Below, one piece after another: positions 24,503 through 34,607 of a DNA stretch of 64,000 nucleotides; positions within the stretch are counted from its first letter, which is position 1, and every line of letters begins with the position of its first letter. Location: the NCBI GenBank assembly GCA_002749535.1, contig MZZL01000085.1:36079-100078 (forward strand), in the 5' to 3' direction. Under the pieces are notes generated by a model. The model did not search any database and was not told the origin of the DNA. It was given only the letters and a program-made list of their open reading frames with translations. This stretch comes from Apophysomyces variabilis (lineage: Eukaryota; Mucoromycota; Mucoromycetes; Mucorales; Mucoraceae). The position numbers and the translations under genes are program-made.

Positions 24503-24855
24503 TGTCATATCCATAGCTATAATGGATACTCTCACTACTCTGATTATGTCTAAATAGGGAAGATGAACTTTAAACATGAACTTATATAATATGGGATTAA
24601 GCAATCTTAACTCAGTTCCTTAATACAATGAACAATGCCAAGCTTCTATGATCTGCTATGGAGAAGTCTCTCTATTATAGAAGGCAATTACAAATCACTT
24701 AATACAAAACACAGTCTATAATCATAGTCCTGTCCATCTAGACCCATAGACATTTTAGTATAAAAGAGTAATGTTTTTATTTGAATAAAGATCATCTTAC
24801 ATTGAGTCTCACATATATTGCTTGTCTCTTTTTTCTCATCAGATAAAATATTACA
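24503..24855 (+). repeat. E4 3' LTR (353 bp)
   Basis: It is the partner of the 5' LTR, with mainly transition differences, and is followed by target duplication ATTAG. Confidence 0.94.
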
Positions 24856-25140
24856 ATTAGTCTAAGAAGTGACCTAGCCTAGTTATAGCCTGCCTAATTA
24901 AAGTGTGACCAGTTTATAGCCCGCTTAACTACCTAATAAATATAGCCTATCTGACTACTCAATTATCTATCTATTTACCTATTTGCCCATTTATCTATAT
25001 AGAGACTGTTAGTAAACAAATATTTAAGCTAAATTAGTATAAGCATACCTTGTGACTATAAGAAAATTTTTACTTATATATAGCATTTCACTCTGATTTC
25101 TCTTACTATCATCCTTTATCTTCTCATTTTCCTTTGAAAG
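24856..25140. other. Spacer between E4 and hAT-B left copy, no gene seen
   Basis: A+T-rich sequence with no coding potential recognised. Confidence 0.5.
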
Positions 25141-25345
25141 TAGGGCATGAAATGGGTTGGACCAATCTGGGCTGGGCCAATCTAGGCTGGGCCAATCTGG
25201 GCTGGGCCAATTTGGGTTGGGTCAATTTGGGCCAGGTTATAACTGGGCCAGGTTATAACTGGGCTAGGCCATAACTGGGCTGGGCCAATATATTGACCCA
25301 AGGCTCATTGGGCCACTTTATATGGGCCTAAGTTTCATCTAGAGC
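25141..25345. repeat. hAT-B left copy, subterminal TGGGCC array
   Basis: About ten degenerate GGGCTGGGCCAAT(C/T) units. The counterpart at the other end is 28420-28625. Confidence 0.75.
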
Positions 25346-25688
25346 CTATTGAGGTCCCCTTTTGAAGGCTTAGACTAAGTTTTAATATTTAGGTTGAAAA
25401 TGTAATCTAGTAGGAACAAGATGATTAGAACAAATGCTAATCAGCAACCTCTTATGTCATTGCAAACATAATTTGGTAAATGTCAACCTAAGTTGCATTT
25501 ATTATATGAGAAGACATTAAAGAATATATAAAGAAATGGTTTAAAGCAATAATAAAAAAAAGAGCACTGAATAAAGAAGAAATAAATATAAAAAAGAAAA
25601 CAGGGTGATGACAGCATTAGTACAATTGTGAGTAAATTCAATCTTTTTCTAGCATGCATGCGCGGATTGTCTCTACATTCAACGATGA

Positions 25689-28078
25689 TTAGTTCTGTGA
25701 AACAAGATTTCTTCCACCAGAAAACACACGTTCAACCGGCACACTAGACCCTATTCAAGTGTTCAATACAGAGCTATCAGAATGATCACTAAAGATTGAC
25801 TATACCTGGAATTGCTAAGTAATCATGCGCTATATGGGAGAGCACTGGGTAAACTGATCTTCTGTTGCACCACTACAACAATGGAGTTTTTGTCATTTCT
25901 TTTTCTTTTTTAAGGTAATTGTCAAGTTCAGTGTTTTTGTTTTTCTTTTTCAACGCCATGCTACTGCTTTCACTGTACATATACTTTATGAAATCGTCCA
26001 GATCATTGTTAAAACTAGGATTGGTTGATTGATACAAGCTTTCATCAGATGCCATAGGAACATCATCAGTGTCATCATATAAAATAAATGGCTTGTATTC
26101 ATTGTAGACAGTCTGACATTGATCAATGCAAAAGTCAATCCATTCAGTGTCCCAGTCATGCATATGGTAATAATCAGTTTTCAAACGTAGGTCAAGGACT
26201 AAAAGAAAAATACAGTATATCAGTTGAAGTGCTGCATAAAAGCGTGAACTTACTTGTAGCAACTGAGCAGATGGGCGAAAGGTCAGTTTTGCAGTAATAT
26301 TTTTTCAATTTCACAAAGCAAGATTCAGCAGCAGCGGCGAGTTCACTTGAAGATGATTGGTATACATCCAACTTGTCCATCATAGCGTTGTAAGCAAGGA
26401 TGACAGCATTAATTGTTGGATACTTTGATGCAGATAAAAATGTTGTTATTTTTTGAAAAATCTTTAAAATGGGATGGTTAAACAATTGTCAAATGTAGAA
26501 ATACTTGTACTTACAGAAAATAAGTCTGAAAATTCGGCCAACAAGTCCCATTCACAGTCACTTAATTGGAACGTACCCATTGTTCTTTTTTCAGTGGTCA
26601 CTAGAATCATTAATGGCATTTTCAACTTGATGGCATTGTCAATCATCTCCATGGTCAAGTTCCATCATGTCTTACAGTCAAGAGTGAGTTGAATAGATGG
26701 ACAGTTTAGAGTAGCTTTGATATATGTCTCAAGTTGTTCATGCCATTTAACCAATAAATGAATTGTATGAACCAGACACTGGAGCTAAACAATATATTTT
26801 CCTGGTTTGTTATTCCAAGACTTATAAACTAAACAAGAGGCACAATTACCTTGTTGATTGTGTTTGTAATGCCAACATTCTCTGAAACTTCAACGGATGT
26901 AGTTTCTTCATGGCTAGACAGTATATTCAGACTTTTGAGAGCATCTTGTACACCAAGGTTGATGATGTGGGCAATACAACGATAATGTTGCTTAGCTGCG
27001 TTGAACTGAACTCCATGGTTTTTCCACTTGCATTCAAGAACTGCCATCATTGTATCGTTGTTTGTAGCATCGTCAGTCATGATGGCAAGAATCTATAGTA
27101 TATTTAAAATGCTGATCATAGTACTTGTATTCTTACCTTTGTTGCGATGTTTAACTCGTCCATTGAGTTCATGAACACATTAGCCAAGTTTTCTTCAGTA
27201 TGTATACCAGTTATTGGTATAAAATCCAGTAGTACATCTTGAAGTTCCCAGTTATCATCAATATAATGGCCAGTTACTCCAAGAAACGAATGATAGTTTG
27301 GCGAAGTCCAAACGTCCAGTGTGATTGATAGTTTTGCATCAAGATCCTAAATATTATTAGAGTCATTTATGTCATACAAGCTAATACTCACATTGAGTTT
27401 TTTTTTCAGAAGCATACGACCATCCTCAAAGCTTTGGACGATGTCATTTCAAATTGTTTTACCAGACACAAGAACAGCATTGGGTTGCAAGGTATTGATC
27501 AAACTATGGAAATGAATAGAGTCGACTTCAGAGAATAGTTAATCATTGGCAACTATCCATTGCGCAAGTTTTTTTTGAAAGTTATTCTGGTCAAAGGGCT
27601 TAGGCTGCGAGCTAAAAAAAATAAGGATGTACATAAGTATAACATGAAATATAAGGTGTAGCTCACCTGTTAAAGTATTTGTTCAGGCCTGTTGTTGTTC
27701 GACCCATTGCACTGGTGTGCTCCTTGTGATGTTTGTTTTTCAAATGCAACAATGCTTGTTTGGTACTTCCACCATGGCAATTGACGATGACTTCTATATT
27801 TTTTCTAATTACTCTAGTAAGAATCCGGAGACATAATGATAATTGTAAATGTACCCTTCATACAACTTGCATTGAGCACGTTTTACTTACTCTGTCCATT
27901 CTAGCTTTTTGAAGAACTGCCATACAATACTTGTTGTTTGTTTTCACTTTTGTCCAGTACGTAGTAATGCTGATGATTCTGAAATAGAGATGCTTTGAAT
28001 GTCATCAGTTAAAGTACTTGGAGCTCCAGCAAGTAAGAAAGAATCACTAATGGAGTTTACTTCTTTATGAAAGGACAT
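25689..28078 (-). pseudogene. hAT transposase, mutated copy (hAT-B left)
   Basis: Start ATG at 28078-28076. It follows the exon/intron order of the right copy: BED finger, catalytic core (ITTD-like region near 27060), the WNST-equivalent segment, and dimerisation segment ending near 25689. Stops are present in exon 1 where the right copy has CGA or TGG codons, and the finger cysteine of CKLC reads CKLY. Segments 26262-25873 and 27080-26829 remain open and about 90-95% identical to the right copy. Predicted inactive. Confidence 0.82.
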
Positions 28079-28419
28079 TCTTGCAATTGTGCTTGAGAAA
28101 AAAATAGAAAAAACAGAGAAATGGAAAAAAAATAAATGGAGAAATATAAAAACAGGCTAATGTAAAGAAGAAAAAGAAAAATAGAGAAAACAGAAAAACA
28201 GAAAAACAGAAAATAGAAAAACAGAAAAAGAAAAGACCACCTTTGCCTTTACTCTTCCAACCTTACTATATTTAAGAAAAAGAAAAGAAAAGGATAAAGA
28301 TGAAGAAGAACAAGAGAGCAAAATAAATAAAAAAATTTTTTTTCAATCATAAAAGAGAACATGTTCCTTAGTAATAAAGTTAATAACTTGCATGATAAGC
28401 CCAAAGGTGTTTAAAGGGC

Positions 28420-28625
28420 CCATGGGCCCTTCAAAGGCCTATGGAAAAGTGGGAAAATGGAAAAATAGGACTCAATCTGGGCCAGGTCAATCTGGGCCAG
28501 GTCAATCTGGGCCAGGTTAATCTGGGCTGAGCCTATATATTGGCCCAGTTCTCATTGGGCCATAAAATTTGGGCCAATTTATAGACCAAGTCCTAGTGGG
28601 CCAGGCTGAACTGGGCCAGGCTTCG
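28420..28625. repeat. hAT-B left copy, second subterminal TGGGCC array
   Basis: Repeated GGGCCAGGTCAATCT-type units near the right end of the element. Confidence 0.72.
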
Positions 28626-28838
28626 AACTTTCCCAGCCTATATTCAAGCCTTATCTGCAAGTATTGGTGAAGACACAGTAGTCTTTTCCTTTTTTCTTTT
28701 TTTTGCTTTCAGGTTATAGCAAAGATACAGTAGTCTTTCTTTTTTTTCTTTTCATTTTCTTTTTATATTTATTTTGGTTTTAGTTTTCTTTTTTTTTTCT
28801 CTTTCTCTTTTTACTTTTCCTTGAACATAACTGCTAAG

Positions 28839-29162
28839 ATGTCATTTGATAAAGTCAGTTCAATAAACGATGCAGCCTCATTAAAAAGACATACAAGCAC
28901 TCTAACTAATGACATGCACAACACTACTCTTTTTAAATCTTCTATGTCAACAAGCACTGCAAAAAGACAAAGATAAACAACAAGCATTGTCTGAAAGTTT
29001 TTTAGAAAAGCTGAATAGACAAATAAAACCAAATATGCTAAATGTATTTTATGTGAGAGGTATACTTATGATTACTAACATGCTCTTAGGTTCTTACAAA
29101 AGCAATTAGCAAAAACAAAGATTTCTTTGTCAAGTGTCACAATGATAGTACAAAACAATCAC
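28839..29162 (+). pseudogene. Relic of a third, diverged hAT-B-like transposase (BED finger only)
   Basis: Starting at ATG 28839, the translation parallels exon 1 of hAT-B: MSFDKVSSINDA, TLTNDMHN, TTSIV-stop-KFFRKAE, then KCILCE of the finger. After an intron-like gap ending near 29089, a piece matches exon 2 (FFVKCHNDSTKQSL versus VIVNCHGGSTKQAL). The match stops at 29162, where the E8 LTR begins, so E8 inserted in it. Several stops make it non-functional. Confidence 0.6.
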
Positions 29163-29337
29163 TGTCATATTCAACATAGAATCTAATATATACTATGGCT
29201 TATATTCAAACTCAATCCTAGTAAAAAGAGAGTAATTATCAAAACAAGAAGGGTTGTTCTTTTTACAAGAATAAATTAGAGTCTCACAGTACTTCTACGT
29301 CTGTTACATATCTCTTAACACACCTTTTAAATACCAT
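29163..29337 (+). repeat. E8 5' LTR (about 175 bp)
   Basis: It starts TGTCATATTC, like other LTRs of this lineage, contains GAATAAATTAGAGTCTC, and ends just before a T-run (TTTTTTACTGTAAATTTTC). The exact end is uncertain: TTAACA at 29330 is an alternative. No second copy lies in the window. Confidence 0.5.
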
Positions 29338-30759
29338 ATTTTTTACTGTAAATTTTCAACCTACTTTTTCTGACATGTCTGCCAATAATAATTTTAACAA
29401 CACCAATGTCATCTCTCTTGAAGACACCTTCATGAACGATGCCAAGCTTCAGCATCTCTTAGAAGACTTAACCAGTAAGCATTTGTTCAATGGCTTGCCA
29501 TTGACAAGTGTGGCGCCCTCCCTTTTACCCAGTGATTGAGTGTTGGCCGTGACTCTAGTGACCCCTTTGGTGCCTGGAGTAGCCCCCAATGGTGCTGCAT
29601 TCTTGAAGCATGGAGACAGAGAGATGCAGGCTGTTTATGCCTACAAGAAGTTGAAGGCCAAGGCCAATGCTGCCACCCAGGCTTTCTTGATTGCCACAGC
29701 CTCAGGTGCAGCTGAAGCAGAAACAGATGACCTACTCAACAAAGCTAACTAGGCGCAGGTTAGGTTAGAAAAGAGTCATAGACTCTTTAACAACATATAT
29801 CCTAGCTGTAAAGCTTTCCAGAAAATGGGTGACCCTGTTAAGGCAACCCTACAAAAGAAGAAAGAGAAGCAGTCTGTTCTGAAGATGTTGCCTGCTTTGC
29901 AGATTGTAGGAGGTAAAAAGTGGGCACCTAGAACTGTGCATTCTTTAGCAAAGGCTTTTCTTAGAGACTTTGTCTACCAGTTGAAGGCCAATAGCCTGAC
30001 ACTAGATGAGAACTGGGAGCGTTTACTTGTTCTCTATCTGAATGACACCCAGAAGATCTGGTTTGAGATGAAGTTGTTAGGTAAGAACTTGACATGGCAG
30101 GAAGCTTATGATATTGTGGCAAATAAGTTTAATACCCTGTTGCATCAGCTTAAGCTGTATGCTCAAGTTATGCGCATGGTGCAAAAGCCCAACAAATCTC
30201 TGATGGCATATATTGACAACTTCCTAGAGAAGAAAATGGAAGCAGATTGTAAGGAATCTCAAGCCCTAGTTGTTGCTTTCCTGTCCTCTCTCCTTCCCAA
30301 ACACTGGGAAAATGCTTACTTGCTTATAGCAATGAAGTATGGGTCTAAGGCTTGAATGTGGGCCGGGAAAGCCCGAAGCCCGGCCCAGTTCAGCCCGGCC
30401 CACCGGGACTTGGTCCATACATCGGGCCCAAATTTTATGGCCCAATGGGAACTGGGCCAATATATAGGCCCAGCCCAGATTAACCCGGCCCAGATTGACC
30501 CGGCCCAGATTGAGTCCCATTTTCCCATTTTCCCACTTTCCCATGGGCCTTTGAAGGGCCCATGGGCCCTTTAAACACCTTTGGGCTTATCATGCAAGTT
30601 ATTAACTTTATTACTAAGGAACACGTTCTCTTTTGTGACTGAAAAAAAAATTTTTTTATTTATTTTGCTCTCTTGTTCTTCTTTATCTTTATCCTTTTCT
30701 TTTCTTTTTCTTAAACATAGTAAGGTTGGGACAGTAAAGGCAAAGGTGGTCTTTTCTTT

Positions 30760-30830
30760 TTCTGTTTTTCTGTTTTTCTATTTTTCTGTTTTTCTGTTTT
30801 TCTGTTTTTCTGTTTTTCTGTTTTCTCCAT
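30760..30830. repeat. TTTTTCTG simple repeat upstream of the hAT-B transposase
   Basis: About eight units of 8-9 bp. It is also present, inverted, in the left copy near 28170-28240. Confidence 0.75.
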
Positions 30831-30932
30831 TTTTCTTTTTCTTCTTTACGTTAGCCTGTTTTTATATTTCTCCGTTTATTTTTTTTCCGTTTCTCTGTTT
30901 TTTCTATTTTTTTCTCAAGCACAATTGCAAGA

Positions 30933-33324
30933 ATGTCCTTTCATGAAGAAGTAAACTCCATCGGTGATTCTTTCTCACTTGCTGGAGCTCCAAGTACTTT
31001 AACTGATGACATTCAAAGCATCTCCGTTTCAGAATCATCAGCATCACCACGTACTGGACAAAAGCGAAAACAAACAACAAGTATTGTATGGCAGTTCTTC
31101 AAAAAGCTAGAATGGACAGAGCAAGTAAAACGTGCTCAATGCAAGTTGTGTGAAGGGTACGTTTACAATTACCATTATGTCTCTGGATTCTTACTAGAGT
31201 AATTAGAAAAAATACAGAAGTCATCGTCAATTGCCATGGTGGAAGTACCAAACAAGCATTGTTGCATTTGAAAAACAAACATCACAAGGAGCACACCAGT
31301 GCAATGGGTCGAACAACAACAGGCCTGAACAAATACTTTAACAGGTGAGCTACACCTTATATTTCATGCTGTACTTATGTATATCCTTATTTTTTTTTAG
31401 CTCGCAGCCTAAGCCCTTTGACCAGAATGACTTTCGAAAAAAACTTGCTCAATGGATAGTTGCCAATGATCAACCATTCTCTGAAGTCGACTCTATTCAT
31501 TTCCATAGTTTGATCAACACCTTGCAACCCAATGCGGTTCTTGTGTCTGGTAAAACAATTCGAAACGATATCGTCCAAAGCTTTGAGGATGGTCGTATGC
31601 TTCTGAAAAAAAAACTCAATGTGAGTATTAGCTTGTATGACATAAACGACTCTAATAATATTTAGGATCTTGACGCAAAACTATCAATCACACTGGACGT
31701 TTGGACTTCGCCAAACTATCATTCGTTTCTTGGAGTAACTGGCCATTATGTTGATGATAACTGGGAACTTCAAGATGTACTACTGGATTTTATACCAATA
31801 ACTGGTATACATACTGGAGAAAACTTGGCTAATGTGTTCATGAACTCAATGGACGAGTTAAACATCGCAACAAAGGTAAGAATACAAGTACTATGATCAG
31901 CATTTTAAATATACTATAGATTCTTGCCATCACGACTGACAATGCTACAAACAACGATACAATGATGGCAGTTCTTGAATGCGAGTGGAAAAACCGTGGA
32001 GTTCAGTTCAACGCAGCCAAGCAACATCATCGTTGTATTGCCCACATCATCAACCTTGGTGTACAAGATGCTCTCAAAAGTCTGAATGTACTGTCTGGCC
32101 ATGAAGAAACTACATCCGTTGAAGTTTCAGAGAATGTTGGCATTACAAACACGATCAACAAGGTAATTGTGCCTCTTGTTTAGTTTATAAGTCTTGGAAT
32201 AACAAACCAGGAAAATATATTGTTTAGCTCCGGTGTCTGGTTCGTACAATTCATTTATCGGTTAAATGGCGTGAACAACTTGAGACATATATCAAAGCTA
32301 CTCCAAACTGTCCATCTATTCAACTCACTCTTGACTGCAAGACACGATGGAACTCGACCGTGGAGATGATTGACAATGCCATCAAGTTGAAAATGCCATT
32401 AATGATTCTAGTGACCACCGAAAAAAGAACAATGGGTACGTTCCAACTAAGTGACCGTGAATGGGACTTGTTGGCCGACTTTTCAGACTTATTTTCTGTA
32501 AGTACAAGTATTTCTACATTTGACAATTGTTTAACCATCCCATTTTAAAGATTTTTCAAAAAATAACAACATTTTTATCTGCATCGAAGTATCCAACAAT
32601 TAATGCTGTCATCCCTGCTTACAACGCGATGATGGACAAGTTGGATGTATACCAATCGTCTTCAAGTGAACTCGCCGCTGCTGCTGAATCTTGCTTTGTG
32701 AAATTGAAAAAATATTACTGCAAAACTGACCTTTCGCCCATCTGCTCAGTTGCTACAAGTAAGTTCACGCTTTTATGCAGCACTTCAACTGATTATACTG
32801 TATTTTTCTTTTAGTCCTTGACCCACGTTTGAAAACTGATTATTACCGTATGCATGACTGGGGCACTGAATGGATTGACTTTTGCATTGATCAATGTCAG
32901 ACTGTCTACGATGAATACAAGCCATTTATTTTGTATGATGACACTGATGATGTTCCTATGGCATCTGATGAAAGCTTGTATCAATCAACCAATCCTAGTT
33001 TTGACAATGATCTGGACGATTTCATGAAGCATATGTACGGGGAAAGCAGTAGCATGGCGTTGAAAAAGAAAAACAAAAACACTGAACTCGACGATTACCT
33101 TAAAAAAGAAAAAGAAATGACAAAAACTCCATTGTTGTGGTGGCGCGACAGAAGATCAGTTTACCCAGTGCTCTCCCGTATAGCGCGTGATTACTTAGCA
33201 ATTCCAGGTATAGTCAATCTTTAGTGATCATTCTGATAGCTCTGTATTGAACACTTGAATAGGGTCTAGTGTGCCGGTTGAACGTGTGTTTTCTGGTGGA
33301 AGAAATCTTGTTTCACAGAACTAA
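30933..33324 (+). CDS. hAT transposase, 9 exons, 658 residues, uninterrupted
   Basis: Exons by my reading: 30933-31156, 31198-31344, 31401-31620, 31666-31875, 31920-32162, 32228-32497, 32551-32758, 32815-33207, 33263-33324. All eight introns are GT-AG and 41-65 nt; the coding length is 1,977 nt, a multiple of three. Exons 1-2 form a BED-type zinc finger (CKLC ... HLKNKHH). Exons 4-5 carry the RNase H-like core: LDVWTSPNYHSFLG and ITTDNATNN. Exon 6 has the CKTRWNSTVEM motif. Exons 8-9 hold the dimerisation region (RIARDYLAIPGSSVPVERVFSGG). The TAA at 33322-33324 is shared by the left copy, so I take it as the real end, although homologous-looking sequence continues about 33 codons further. The T/C-rich 30740-30920 lies just upstream. 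Confidence 0.88.
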
Positions 33325-33689
33325 TCATCGTTGAATGTAGAGACAATCCGCGCATGCATGCTGGAAAAAGATCGAATTCGCTCACAATTGTACTAATGCT
33401 GTCATCGCCCTGTTTTCTTTTTTATATTTATTTCTTCTTTATTCAGTGCTCTTTTTTTTTTTTATTGCTTTAAACCATTTCTTTATATATTCTTTAATGC
33501 CTTCTCATATAATAAATGCAACTTAGGTTGACATTTACCAAATTATGTTTGCAATGACATGAGATGTCGCTGATTAGCATTTGTTCTAATCATCTTGTTC
33601 CTACTAGATTACATTTTCAACCTGATTTATTAAAACTTAGTCTAAGCCTTCAAAAGGGGACCTCAATGGGCTCTAGATGAAACTTAGGC

Positions 33690-33880
33690 CCATATAAAGT
33701 GGCCCAATGGGCCTTGGGCCATACCTTTGACCCAGATAAGATGGCCCAATGGGCCTTGGGTCAATATATTGGCCCAGCCCAGTTATGGCCCGGCCCAGTT
33801 ATAACCTGGCCCAAATTGACCCAACCCAAATTGGCCCAGCCCAGATTGGCCCAGCCCAGATTGGCCCAACCCATTTCATG
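33690..33880. repeat. hAT-B right copy, subterminal TGGGCC array
   Basis: Repeated GATTGGCCCAGCCCA-type units next to the right terminus, mirroring 30360-30560. Confidence 0.78.
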
Positions 33881-34607
33881 CCCTATATGGGTCTCAATGC
33901 CCAACTGATGTTAATACTGTCTGTGACCTCATTAAAGTGATGGCATCTGACAATAAGCGCATCTGTGATTCTGACGATGAGGTGCATGAAGCCCATCTGA
34001 TGAAAAAGCATCACAAACAAAAACAGCATAGGCTGGATAGTAGATACCCTACTAACAACTATAGGGAAAGAAACGTGCAACATAGGCAGACCAGGCTGTA
34101 GACTTGTGTCATTATTGCTTACAACCACATTGGCCCGGGCACATATGCCCAGAATACCATGCTGCCAAGGGTAAAGGAAGAGAAGAGAAACGGCTAATGC
34201 AAATGCCAACATCAAACAATTTTGAAAGAATTTTGTCACTCGTGTTGCCTGTGTATACTGGAAAAAGGGAAGTATAAGCTCTCAGAAATACAATTGCAAC
34301 AATCTGACCCTGTCTGATGATAAGAGCATGGAGATAGATGATTCCATGGATGCAGTGAACCCAGATGACCTGAGTAAGTCCAACTACTGCATTAGAGTGA
34401 CAAAATCTGAACAAAGCATGTCTAAATCATATGGTGCATTCTATTTTAAACTGTTAAAATTTTCAAACACCGCATCAAAAAATACAAAATCTATCAACAG
34501 ATTGGAAATTATGAATTTTTCCTTTCTTTCAGGATAGATCTATTCTAAAGCTAATAAACTACAGTTCTATCCTGGAACATCATAAAAAAAAGCATTTATT
34601 GAGGAGT

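Larger units (their letters stand above)
18976..24855 (+). mobile_element. E4: complete Ty3/Gypsy chromodomain retrotransposon
   Basis: The element is 5,880 bp, with 353-bp LTRs at 18976-19328 and 24503-24855 (TGTCATATCC...ATTACA), and a 5-bp target duplication ATTAG at 18971-18975 and 24856-24860. One fused gag-pol frame (19353-24329) runs through it, and a purine tract AGTAGGGGGTAA precedes the 3' LTR. The site after the 5' LTR is a T-run followed by ATGTGAATTC, not an obvious tRNA complement. A 352-bp solo LTR interrupts RT. The number of point stops is modest, so this is a fairly recent but inactive copy. Confidence 0.95.
25141..28653 (-). mobile_element. hAT-B left copy: mutated hAT transposon
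   Basis: 3,513 bp, an inverted relative of 30346-33885. Ends are TAGGGCATGAA (left) and, inverted, TAAGGCTTGAA (right). The flanking octamers TTTGAAAG and TCTGCAAG agree at 6 of 8 bases, consistent with an aged target duplication. Both subterminal regions are arrays of TGGGCC-containing repeats. Compared with the right copy it shows many C-to-T and G-to-A changes. Confidence 0.85.
30346..33885 (+). mobile_element. hAT-B right copy: apparently intact hAT transposon
   Basis: 3,540 bp with TIR-like ends TAAGGCTTGAA and (inverted) TAGGGCATGAA (9 of 11 match), flanked by a perfect 8-bp target duplication TATGGGTC at 30338-30345 and 33886-33893, as expected for hAT. TGGGCC repeats fill both subterminal regions (30360-30560, 33690-33880). 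The 9-exon transposase gene has no stop or frameshift in my reading. It is inserted in E8 gag. This is the best candidate for a mobile-competent element in the window. Confidence 0.93.
29375..34540 (+). pseudogene. gag: E8 gag, split by hAT-B right copy
   Basis: ATG 29375. The frame is kept to 30345 apart from TGA 29537-29539 and TAG 29750-29752. The capsid-like part (WERLLVLYLNDTQKIWFEMKL, LTWQEAY) resembles that of E6 Gag (WERLLKLCLNDSQK). At 30345 the hAT-B right copy interrupts the codon series, which continues after the TSD at 33894. The variant knuckle CHYCLQPHWPGHIC is at 34107-34148. The frame decays after this, and the following region to 34540 is only partly readable. Pol of the same element resumes near 40168. 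Confidence 0.78.

Noticed and set aside
30581..30946. 121-residue hydrophobic reading frame (Phe/Leu-rich)
   Set aside because: It arises from T/C-rich low-complexity DNA upstream of the hAT-B transposase. No domain, and not conserved as a frame in the left copy.
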